Of a stretch of 34,618 nt of DNA, positions 16,949 to 21,950 are shown piece after piece. The position numbers were made by a program, and so were the translations under genes. This stretch comes from a virus. The stretch is taken from the IMG/VR virus record IMGVR_UViG_3300025000_000278, positions 1-34,618 of that record; one strand, 5' to 3'. How positions within the stretch are numbered: the first letter of the stretch is position 1; each line of letters opens with the position of its first letter. The notes under the pieces are model-generated. The model was not told the DNA's origin. It ran no database searches and saw only the letters and a program-made list of their open reading frames with translations.

Positions 16949-17876
16949 AACGAATCTCGGGTTAGTGGAATACGTCAAATCCAAACTTGCACTGAAAACC
17001 ATCTACATGCTCGGTGGATTCGGGCGGATCCTGACTCAGGCAATGATCGATCGCCGTATCAATATGGGATGCCCGCACACGATCCGGAATCTATCTACAA
17101 TACAAGCCGGGATAGGTCGATACTGCTTCGACTGTGTCGGATTGATCAAAGGGTATCTTTGGGAGATTTCCCCGGGCAGAGTCGACTACAACATTCCCAA
17201 AGGATCCGATCAGAACGTCGGCATGATGTACAACAGTTGCACTCAAAAAGGAGTGCTCGTATCCATGCCTGATATTCTAGGACTGTTGGTATTCACAAGG
17301 GATTTGGGACACGTCGGAGTCTACATTGGTAGGGATGCAGCAGGGAAGCGGCAATACATCGAAGCCACTCCGGCATGGGGTAAATGGGGAGTCTGTCAAT
17401 CAAACGACGACATCCGTTCCTGGGCGTTCTGGGGAAAGTATCACCTAATCGAGTACATTGAGCCGGTTGTTGAACCAGCTGTCCCGAAACTGAAATTCAA
17501 AGCCGGTCAAAAAATCGTTCTCAACGGGAGGGTATACAAGAACTCACTCATGGGTGGTCCGGGTGCGATCTTCTCCAAACGTGTAGGTTACATTCGATTT
17601 CTGGTCGATGAAGAAATTGTGCCGGCACCATACCACATCGATGGATTAGGTTGGGTCAAAGAGGAGTCACTAGCATTAGCACCAATCACGATTGAGATTC
17701 CCAAAATCAAGACCGGTGACAAGGTAAAGATTTCCGGGACACATTATGCCACCGGTGAGAAAGTCCCGTTCTGGGTTAAACTACGCGTCCATACAGTGGC
17801 TGCTGTATCAGGATCCAAAGCGCGTCTCAAAGAAATCAACTCATGGGTGAACATTAAGGATCTCAAGAAGGTTTAG
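16941..17876 (+). CDS. endolysin, NlpC/P60-type with SH3-like C-terminal domains
   Basis: 311 aa peptidoglycan hydrolase. Residues 1-170 form a cysteine peptidase: YCFDCVGLIKG gives the nucleophile (Cys65) at the head of a helix, LGHVGVYIG gives His124, and YIEATP follows. Residues ~185-245 and ~258-311 are two SH3-like strand-rich modules (FKAGQKIVLNGRVYKNS; IKTGDKVKISGTHYATGEKVPFWVK), likely wall binding. I chose ATG 16941 (GAGGAGGGG 8 bases upstream); upstream in-frame codons overlap the tiny ORF. Acts on the cell wall after holin action. Confidence 0.88.
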   Translation: MTKTNLGLVEYVKSKLALKTIYMLGGFGRILTQAMIDRRINMGCPHTIRNLSTIQAGIGRYCFDCVGLIKGYLWEISPGRVDYNIPKGSDQNVGMMYNSCTQKGVLVSMPDILGLLVFTRDLGHVGVYIGRDAAGKRQYIEATPAWGKWGVCQSNDDIRSWAFWGKYHLIEYIEPVVEPAVPKLKFKAGQKIVLNGRVYKNSLMGGPGAIFSKRVGYIRFLVDEEIVPAPYHIDGLGWVKEESLALAPITIEIPKIKTGDKVKISGTHYATGEKVPFWVKLRVHTVAAVSGSKARLKEINSWVNIKDLKKV

Positions 17877-17880
17877 AGCG

Positions 17881-18189
17881 ATGGATTGGTTACTACAAAG
17901 TATCGCCACTAACCTGGTGTGGGCGGCGCTTGGCGCCATGATGAGTTATATCCTTTTCCTTCGTAAGCAGCTTAAGTCAATGAAGAACGCGCTTGTTGCA
18001 TTACTTCGAAATGCAATCGTATCAGCGTACAATAAGTCGGTCGAACGGAAATTCGCACCGATTTTCGAACGTGAGAACGTTCAAAAGCTCTTCGATGAAT
18101 ATAAAATCCTTGGTGGAAACGGTACGATTGATCACTTGATTGATGAATTCCATGAACTTCCAACGCATCAGATCGAGCAAGCCCCCTGA
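17881..18189 (+). CDS. second lysis-module membrane protein (holin-like)
   Basis: 102 aa. One N-terminal membrane segment (about residues 5-27, LVWAALGAMMSYILFL), then a charged helical region with AYNKSVERKFAPIFERENVQ and LGGNGTIDHLIDEFHELPT. This arrangement recurs in small membrane proteins beside lysins in Bacillota phages. It may be a holin, antiholin or accessory lysis factor. Four bases after the lysin stop, and it is the last gene before a strong terminator. Confidence 0.6.
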   Translation: MDWLLQSIATNLVWAALGAMMSYILFLRKQLKSMKNALVALLRNAIVSAYNKSVERKFAPIFERENVQKLFDEYKILGGNGTIDHLIDEFHELPTHQIEQAP

Positions 18190-18206
18190 AAATGGGGGCG
18201 TTTTTT
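18181..18206 (+). terminator. terminator of the late operon
   Basis: GCCCCC / GGGGGC stem with loop TGAAAAT followed by G and TTTTTT. It begins within the last codons of the preceding membrane-protein gene and closes the structural and lysis transcript. The accessory region starts here. Confidence 0.9.
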
Positions 18207-18237
18207 GTTTACATGGTTTAATCACTGTGATATCCTT

Positions 18238-18320
18238 TAAACATGATGAAAACGTGATAATGTACGCAAAAACATGCATAATGTACGGAAAAACATGCAA
18301 AAAACATGAGAAAAACGTGA
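18238..18320 (+). repeat. helically phased A-tract / ACRTG repeat array
   Basis: Six AAA(A)CATG or AAAACGTG boxes at about 18241, 18252, 18272, 18293, 18304 and 18315, with spacing of 10-11 or 20-21 bp, that is, on one face of the helix. Two perfect-but-one 21-bp tandem copies (18257-18277 and 18278-18298, ATAATGTACG followed by C or G and AAAAACATGC) form the core. The array lies directly upstream of a good promoter (18339-18367). It may be intrinsically bent DNA, a cooperative operator, or both. Confidence 0.65.
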
Positions 18321-18338
18321 AGTTCGTCATCAAATCAC

Positions 18339-18367
18339 TTGCAATCACCCATGGGCGGATGTACTAT
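18339..18367 (+). promoter_or_regulatory. promoter of the structured RNA
   Basis: TTGCAA (18339-18344), 17-bp spacer, TACTAT (18362-18367). Start expected near 18373, so the RNA begins with the hairpin described next. The preceding phased A-tracts may act as an UP-like element. Confidence 0.65.
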
Positions 18368-18371
18368 AAGG

Positions 18372-18549
18372 TTGAGGTAAGGAGGACTCATCTTACTTCA
18401 AACCTAACGCTCATTATTGAGCGAAGATCATCGATTGAAACGCTAACCAGTACGCGTTAAACAAATAACTGGCGCGACCATTAGTCGCTTACCCGTATGC
18501 GACTGAAAAGTAACGGGCGAGAATATCCTCCTTCGTGGAGGATTTTTTT
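18372..18549 (+). ncRNA. predicted type III antitoxin RNA (tandem pseudoknots)
   Basis: About 175-nt RNA between its own promoter and its own terminator, ending 11 bases before the toxin ATG. It starts with a hairpin (GAGGTAAG / CTTACTTC, 10-base loop), then CGCTCA-TTAT-TGAGCG. Two H-type pseudoknot units follow. Unit 1: stem 1 AACGC(18439)/GCGTT(18454), stem 2 CCAGT(18447)/ACTGG(18468). Unit 2: stem 1 AGTCGC(18483)/GCGACT(18499), stem 2 CCCGT(18492)/ACGGG(18513). Both have a 3-nt loop 1 (TAA/TTA), 2-nt loop 2 (AC/AT) and an A-rich 8-9-nt loop 3; the period is 44 nt. Terminator: ATCCTCC-TTCGT-GGAGGAT-T7 (18525-18549). In type III systems such repeats bind and inhibit a ToxN-like RNase. Confidence 0.72.
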
Positions 18550-18559
18550 AGGGGGAAAC

Positions 18560-19027
18560 ATGATCGAATTTGGGTTATATACTATGACAGATGAGTATAT
18601 GCATGATTATTATCCAGCCAGATATCCTCAAGATAAGGCATTCAAACGACCATTTTTTTTAGTTATTGATGATACTTCCGTAAATGGTTTGATTTGGCTT
18701 GTTCCACTTAGCAGCAAAACTGATAAATATTCTCCAATTTTAGCTAAGTATGAGAATGCTGGAAAGATAATCCATCTATATGGAAGTAGTGATTCCGTTA
18801 TTTTAACCCAGAATGTTGTTCCAGCCCTACCTAGACATATTGATGAAGAGTTTCAAGTAAGGCAAATACATTATGTTATGCATAGCGATTTGATTAAGAA
18901 AGAGATTCAAAAGAAAGTGAGTGCCGTTAGAGTTCTGATTAAAAGAGGATTGATTCCGGATCACGAGGCAATTAAATTGTTGGAGCAAAGACTTCTAGAT
19001 GAGATCAAAACTGACAAATTTATATGA
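18560..19027 (+). CDS. ToxN/CptN-like endoribonuclease toxin (predicted)
   Basis: 155 aa. The first half is strand-rich with KRPFFLVIDD and GLIWLVPLSSKTDKYSP, the pattern seen near the start of ToxN/AbiQ-fold toxins (a barrel related to MazF/Kid). QNVVPALP and a long helical C-terminal half follow. I chose ATG 18560 (GGGGG 5 bases upstream); the frame is open further upstream but that would cross the terminator. Terminator-then-toxin order and the pseudoknot RNA upstream are the defining layout of type III toxin-antitoxin loci, where leaky read-through makes the toxin. Size and the 44-nt repeat period fit the CptIN/TenpIN groups better than ToxIN (36 nt). Remote similarity; catalytic residues not identified. 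Confidence 0.62.
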   Translation: MIEFGLYTMTDEYMHDYYPARYPQDKAFKRPFFLVIDDTSVNGLIWLVPLSSKTDKYSPILAKYENAGKIIHLYGSSDSVILTQNVVPALPRHIDEEFQVRQIHYVMHSDLIKKEIQKKVSAVRVLIKRGLIPDHEAIKLLEQRLLDEIKTDKFI

Positions 19028-19092
19028 AACAATTATTGGAAAAATTGTATGAAACGTTTGATTACGATACAGAGCCGCAAAACCTTGTGAGT

Positions 19093-19114
19093 ACCCATGC
19101 TAAATGGGTTTTTT
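19093..19114 (+). terminator. terminator after toxin gene
   Basis: ACCCAT-GCTAA-ATGGGT followed by TTTTTT. A 30-codon ORF (19024-19116, starting ATGA over the toxin stop) runs into this hairpin and is probably not a gene. Confidence 0.8.
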
Positions 19115-19152
19115 AAAGCCATGATTAAGAACTATCTAAAAGGAGTACATGT

Positions 19153-19398
19153 ATGAGAAAAATCAGTGATCTCTCTGAGCAAGGGAAGGAAAACCTTCTC
19201 GACAAATTACGTACGATATTTGAGGACATTGGACTTGGCTTAGATAAAGGTGAATCATTCATTCAAAATGCATTGGTTCACGTATCAGATCGCTGGGAGA
19301 TTAGTGAAAAGGATCTTTACGAATTCTACATGGGTTATTTCAATGGAGAAAGTCGAAAAAACTCATCAATTTTTGATGACGAGCAATTAGGAGATTGA
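19153..19398 (+). CDS. hypothetical protein, 81 aa
   Basis: Not recognised. Acidic helical protein (KENLLDKLRTIFEDIGLGLDKGESFIQNAL, then EKDLYEFYMGYFNGE). AAAAGGAG lies 8 bases before ATG. No membrane segment. It stands alone between the toxin terminator and a tiny ORF, in the AT-rich accessory region, so it is probably expressed from the prophage. Function unknown. Confidence 0.6.
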   Translation: MRKISDLSEQGKENLLDKLRTIFEDIGLGLDKGESFIQNALVHVSDRWEISEKDLYEFYMGYFNGESRKNSSIFDDEQLGD

Positions 19399-19435
19399 CT
19401 TTCATCGACGTATAAGAGTATTAGGAGGTGATATT

Positions 19436-19534
19436 ATGATCCTGGCATTCTGGTTGGAGTGCTTTCTAGATTTCTACCGTGAGGTTGAGAAATCCGGATT
19501 TACTAAGCAGCATAGTGACGAGAGAATGATTTAG
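19436..19534 (+). CDS. tiny MILA-family protein, copy 1
   Basis: 32 aa, too short for normal gene finders, but TTAGGAGGTGATATT precedes the ATG (a near-perfect ribosome binding site) and the product MILAFWLECFLDFYREV recurs in the 36-aa ORF at 21527 (about 21 of 32 positions identical, with the same upstream bases). The conserved part is aromatic and amphipathic. Function unknown; a small toxin or membrane-active peptide is possible. Confidence 0.55.
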   Translation: MILAFWLECFLDFYREVEKSGFTKQHSDERMI

Positions 19535-19636
19535 TATACAGAGTAATAGTTTTCCTAGAATCTAAGTTATTATCTAGGCTGAATTATCAATCGTTTTATG
19601 ATTATATGATCCTATAATTTTAAAGTTTCTTACTAG

Positions 19637-19645
19637 TGTTATTAT
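19637..19645 (+). promoter_or_regulatory. extended -10 promoter of the HNH gene
   Basis: TGTTATTAT matches the extended -10 form (TGnTATAAT); no clear -35. Start expected near 19652, just before the GAGGGGGGAG ribosome binding site, so the leader would be very short. Confidence 0.5.
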
Positions 19646-19669
19646 ACAGTGACGAGGGGGGAGCTAAGC

Positions 19670-20710
19670 ATGTCAAAGCCTAATTTCAATGTCGTTGTAT
19701 TCGTATTTCTGTTTATTTTACCAATTTTCATACTTTTCAAAGTTTTGTCAGCAATTGGTTCTATACTTACCAATCAACTAACATTAGTTTTAGTACTTAT
19801 TCTTTTGGCTTTTGCTATTATATATAAAATTCTTGAGTACTTTTACTACCAGTCCGATGATTTTCTAGAGATTAAGAGGCGATTTGAGGACTATGTTAGC
19901 GACTGTAATGGTTTGAATGCACATATAGATGAGCTGAAACTAACATATTCCAACCTTGAGAAAACCCAATATGGAAATGCTAGTCTATCCGATTCAAGTA
20001 ATTACAATTTTAGAAGAGTACATCAAGTTGACGCAGTAAAGTCTAATTTCGTATATGAATGTTCAGCTCTAATATGTAAAAATGCGGAAGCACAACCATT
20101 CAAATATCTGTGTAAGTACTTTAATATAAAGCCTGATGAGAAATCACTCAGTAATTTTGAGAAAGTTTTGAATAATTTCTCTGCAGCTGAGGAAGGGAAA
20201 ACCTTTCTACATGATAAACTCGAAAGTATAAAGTTGTCGGTTAAAAATGATGTTCCTTGGTATATTGGTAAATTTGGTATGAAAAAGTTAATGCATAACT
20301 TGGGTTTTTGGGAAGTGGATTTTAAGACGATTTATTATCCAACTTATTCTTTTAGGTACATAAGCCCCGGTGGGAACAAGTCAACTCGTTGTGATATTAC
20401 ATTAGATATTAGAAACCTAAATGATTTCATAAAGTATCTTTCAAATATTGTGAAATTTAACAAAAGTGTTGAAGGCCAAAGAGCAATCATGACTTCAAGT
20501 TTGAGAGAATACATAAAGAAACGAGATAAATACACCTGTAAAAAATGTGGAGTGTCATCTAGCGATGAACCACATTTGCTATTAGAAATCGATCATATCA
20601 TGCCTGTTTCAAGAGGTGGATTAACTACGGAAAGTAATTTACAAACGCTTTGTTGGAAATGCAATAGAGCAAAGGGTGCAAAGATCCTAGCTGAGGAAGC
20701 AAGATACTAG
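19670..20710 (+). CDS. membrane-anchored HNH endonuclease
   Basis: 346 aa. Two N-terminal membrane segments (about residues 8-30 and 37-54) place the rest on the cytoplasmic side. Residues 60-120 are helical; 200-270 form an alpha/beta region (WYIGKFGMKKLMHNLGFWEVDF, TRCDITLDIRNL). A classic HNH zinc finger closes the protein: CKKC (Cys290, Cys293), EIDHIMPVSRGG (His309), SNLQTLCWKCN (Asn323, Cys328, Cys331). Unlike the packaging-type HNH at the end of the window it has its own promoter and lies in the accessory region, so defence against other phages or superinfection exclusion is plausible. I chose ATG 19670. Confidence 0.75.
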   Translation: MSKPNFNVVVFVFLFILPIFILFKVLSAIGSILTNQLTLVLVLILLAFAIIYKILEYFYYQSDDFLEIKRRFEDYVSDCNGLNAHIDELKLTYSNLEKTQYGNASLSDSSNYNFRRVHQVDAVKSNFVYECSALICKNAEAQPFKYLCKYFNIKPDEKSLSNFEKVLNNFSAAEEGKTFLHDKLESIKLSVKNDVPWYIGKFGMKKLMHNLGFWEVDFKTIYYPTYSFRYISPGGNKSTRCDITLDIRNLNDFIKYLSNIVKFNKSVEGQRAIMTSSLREYIKKRDKYTCKKCGVSSSDEPHLLLEIDHIMPVSRGGLTTESNLQTLCWKCNRAKGAKILAEEARY

Positions 20711-20774
20711 TTCATTTCAATTTTTTTAGGGATTATCGTTTTAAATGCATACGTGATTACTAGGAGGTGATTGA

Positions 20775-20936
20775 ATGATCCTGGCCATTATGCAAATCGT
20801 AATCAAAAAGACCGCTCTTCCGGCGGCCTTTTTTAATTGGATCGATAGTGTTTGTGTGCATGTTGCTATTTTTTGTCGCACAAATTTGGATGAGAGACAT
20901 CATGTGTGCTATAAACAGTTTGCAGAAAGGAGGTGA
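20775..20936 (+). CDS. possible tiny MILA-family ORF, copy 2
   Basis: TAGGAGGTGATTGA precedes ATG, and the first codons ATGATCCTGGCCATT match copy 1 almost exactly. After ten residues (MILAIMQIVI) the frame enters a terminator (20805-20834), and the remaining codons look non-coding, so a functional product would have to be short or made by read-through. Its TGA falls inside the ribosome binding site of the next ORF. Probably a decayed copy or a leader. Confidence 0.25.
   Translation: MILAIMQIVIKKTALPAAFFNWIDSVCVHVAIFCRTNLDERHHVCYKQFAERR
20805..20834 (+). terminator. terminator downstream of the HNH gene
   Basis: AAAAAG-A-CCGC / GCGG-C-CTTTTT stem with one mismatch, loop TCTTCCG, then T. About 95 bases after the HNH stop and inside MILA copy 2. 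The A-rich left arm makes it usable in both directions. Confidence 0.75.
20886..20915 (+). promoter_or_regulatory. promoter of the 47-aa ORF
   Basis: TTGGAT (20886-20891), 18-bp spacer ending in TGC, TATAAA (20910-20915): an extended -10 promoter. Start expected near 20922, giving a leader of only about 20 bases that is almost entirely ribosome binding site. Confidence 0.6.
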
Positions 20937-20941
20937 CTATC

Positions 20942-21085
20942 ATGACTGAGGAGAATATGAGTGTTTTAATGATCGAGATTTTGATTGCCTATAACGATGT
21001 GTTAGTTCAGGGAAGAAAGTTGATTAGCAACAATTCACCTAAAAATACAACGTTAGACCAAGATTATCATGAAGAAGAAGTCTAG
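20942..21085 (+). CDS. small peptide, candidate type I toxin
   Basis: 47 aa with the very strong site GAAAGGAGGTGA 5 bases before ATG, like TxpA/BsrG-type peptides. The N-terminal part is hydrophobic and helical (MSVLMIEILIAYNDVLV), the C-terminal part polar and acidic. The transcript would end at the 11-bp hairpin 21198-21262, which also ends a predicted minus-strand RNA, the usual convergent layout of type I toxin-antitoxin loci. The hydrophobic stretch is weaker than in known toxins, so the assignment is tentative. Confidence 0.45.
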   Translation: MTEENMSVLMIEILIAYNDVLVQGRKLISNNSPKNTTLDQDYHEEEV

Positions 21086-21191
21086 TTCAAATTACATCGG
21101 GAAAACAAATTGAAGATTTAGATTATGGCGGATGCCAGGGCATTCGAAATAATACTATTCACCACCTATACGTATTTCCCTAGTAAAAGAA

Positions 21192-21294
21192 CAAAAGAAA
21201 AAGCAGCCGAACCAGTATTCTACTAGAGGGTAATTCCACGGAGAAGTGGGCGGCTGCTTTTCTGTTCTAGTATCTTCAATTAACATCTTGTTTA
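21192..21294 (-). ncRNA. candidate antisense RNA of the small peptide locus
   Basis: Reading the minus strand, an extended -10 promoter TGTTACAAT (plus 21301-21309, weak -35) would start an RNA near 21294 that ends at the shared hairpin about 100 bases later. It would be complementary to the 3' end of the 47-aa ORF transcript over about 65 bases, enough for an Fst- or RatA-like antisense regulator. Predicted only from promoter and terminator signals. Confidence 0.4.
21198..21262. terminator. bidirectional terminator
   Basis: Perfect 11-bp stem AAAAGCAGCCG (21199-21209) / CGGCTGCTTTT (21251-21261) around a 41-base loop that itself contains CCAC-GGAGAA-GTGG. T runs follow on both strands (TTTTCTG on plus, TTTTTCTTTTG on minus). 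Confidence 0.8.
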
Positions 21295-21526
21295 GTAGTA
21301 ATTGTAACATTCTTGCCACGAAATCTGACATTATGCAAAACTATCAAACACCACTTAAACCCTTCTTATACAATAAATATCATGTTTTATCATGTTGACA
21401 CCATTTAAAACTATCTAAATTCTTTAATACGCTATTGTGAGGTAGTAGTATATAAATCACAGAATAATTAGTATTTCGTTAGGATAATGCAAAATAAGGT
21501 CATATTTGGGAATAGGAGGTGATATT

Positions 21527-21637
21527 ATGATCTTAGCGTTCTGGTTAGAATGTTTTCTAAGCTTCTATAGGGATGTGGATGCTTCCAATCTATCGGACCA
21601 GCAAAAAGATGAAGTAATGATTTGGTATGTAAGTTGA
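21527..21637 (+). CDS. tiny MILA-family protein, copy 3
   Basis: 36 aa. AATAGGAGGTGATATT before ATG is the same ribosome binding region as copy 1, and MILAFWLECFL-FYR-V is shared. The DNA differs at many third positions (CTG/TTA, GCA/GCG, TTG/TTA) while the peptide is kept, which argues for selection on protein. Unknown function. It lies about 60 bases before the attP arm repeats. Confidence 0.55.
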   Translation: MILAFWLECFLSFYRDVDASNLSDQQKDEVMIWYVS

Positions 21638-21699
21638 GTTTTTCATGAATACAAATAGTTTATAAACCATTAAACAATTTGTTTGATATATTAAACAAT

Positions 21700-21719
21700 A
21701 GTTGATGGAAAGTTGATGG
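21700..21719 (+). repeat. attP arm-type repeat, left copy
   Basis: AGTTGATGG twice with an 11-bp period (AGTTGATGGAAAGTTGATGG). Identical to the 20 bp at 21894-21913, on the other side of the core. Probably bound by the N-terminal domain of the integrase. Confidence 0.75.
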
Positions 21720-21814
21720 AATTTATTTGGCGCGCAATAGATTTAATGGCGTAGAGTTGCATAAAATATGGTAATAAAGGTAAAATCGGCGTTAACTTGT
21801 GTAGATGTCCTGTT

Positions 21815-21841
21815 TGGGTTTGTTTCCCATCATCCGCTCCA
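21815..21841 (+). other. attP core: 3' end of a tRNA-Gly-like sequence
   Basis: GGG-TTTGTTT-CCCAT-CATCCGC-TCCA reads as T-stem, T-loop, T-stem, acceptor 3' strand, discriminator U and CCA. Acceptor ending CCGC plus U73 is characteristic of bacterial tRNA-Gly. Only the 3' part is present and the T-loop is degenerate, as expected for an attP that restores the end of the host gene on integration. It lies between the integrase 3' end and the accessory region, flanked by the two arm repeats. The exact crossover cannot be fixed without attB. Confidence 0.7.
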
Positions 21842-21850
21842 GTGGTGAGT

Positions 21851-21876
21851 AAAAGCCCTTGAAATAGGGCTTTTTT
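21851..21876. terminator. bidirectional terminator beside attP
   Basis: AAAAGCCCT-TGAAAT-AGGGCTTTT stem (9 bp) followed by TT. It can end transcripts from the accessory side and the leftward integrase transcript. Confidence 0.75.
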
Positions 21877-21893
21877 AGTGCATTAGCATCCAA

Positions 21894-21913
21894 AGTTGAT
21901 GGAAAGTTGATGG
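21894..21913 (+). repeat. attP arm-type repeat, right copy
   Basis: Exact second copy of the 20-bp element at 21700-21719, in the same orientation and again as two AGTTGATGG units 11 bp apart. It lies 52 bp from the core and 38 bp from the integrase stop. Confidence 0.75.
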
Positions 21914-21950
21914 GATTTTTAGAAATTCGACCTTCGGAAATTGACATTAT

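Noticed and set aside
18257-18298. CRISPR array from the tandem 21-bp repeats
   Set aside because: The copies are directly adjacent without spacers, only two full units exist, and no cas genes are present.
18140-18460. Plus-strand open frame across the A-tract array and the 5' part of the structured RNA
   Set aside because: It crosses the late terminator and a promoter, has no ribosome binding site, and its sequence is explained by the repeats and RNA stems.
18372-18549. Metabolite riboswitch in front of the 155-aa gene
   Set aside because: A structured leader plus terminator also fits a riboswitch, but the two identically built pseudoknots with different sequences and a 44-nt period fit a repeat antitoxin better, and the downstream protein is not a transporter or metabolic enzyme.
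19024-19116. 30-codon ORF starting ATGA over the toxin stop
   Set aside because: It ends inside the terminator hairpin and has no independent ribosome binding site; no homologous copy in the window.
21781-21841. Complete tRNA-Gly gene
   Set aside because: Only the T-arm and acceptor 3' strand can be drawn; no D-arm, anticodon arm or acceptor 5' strand precedes it, so it is an attachment core, not a gene.
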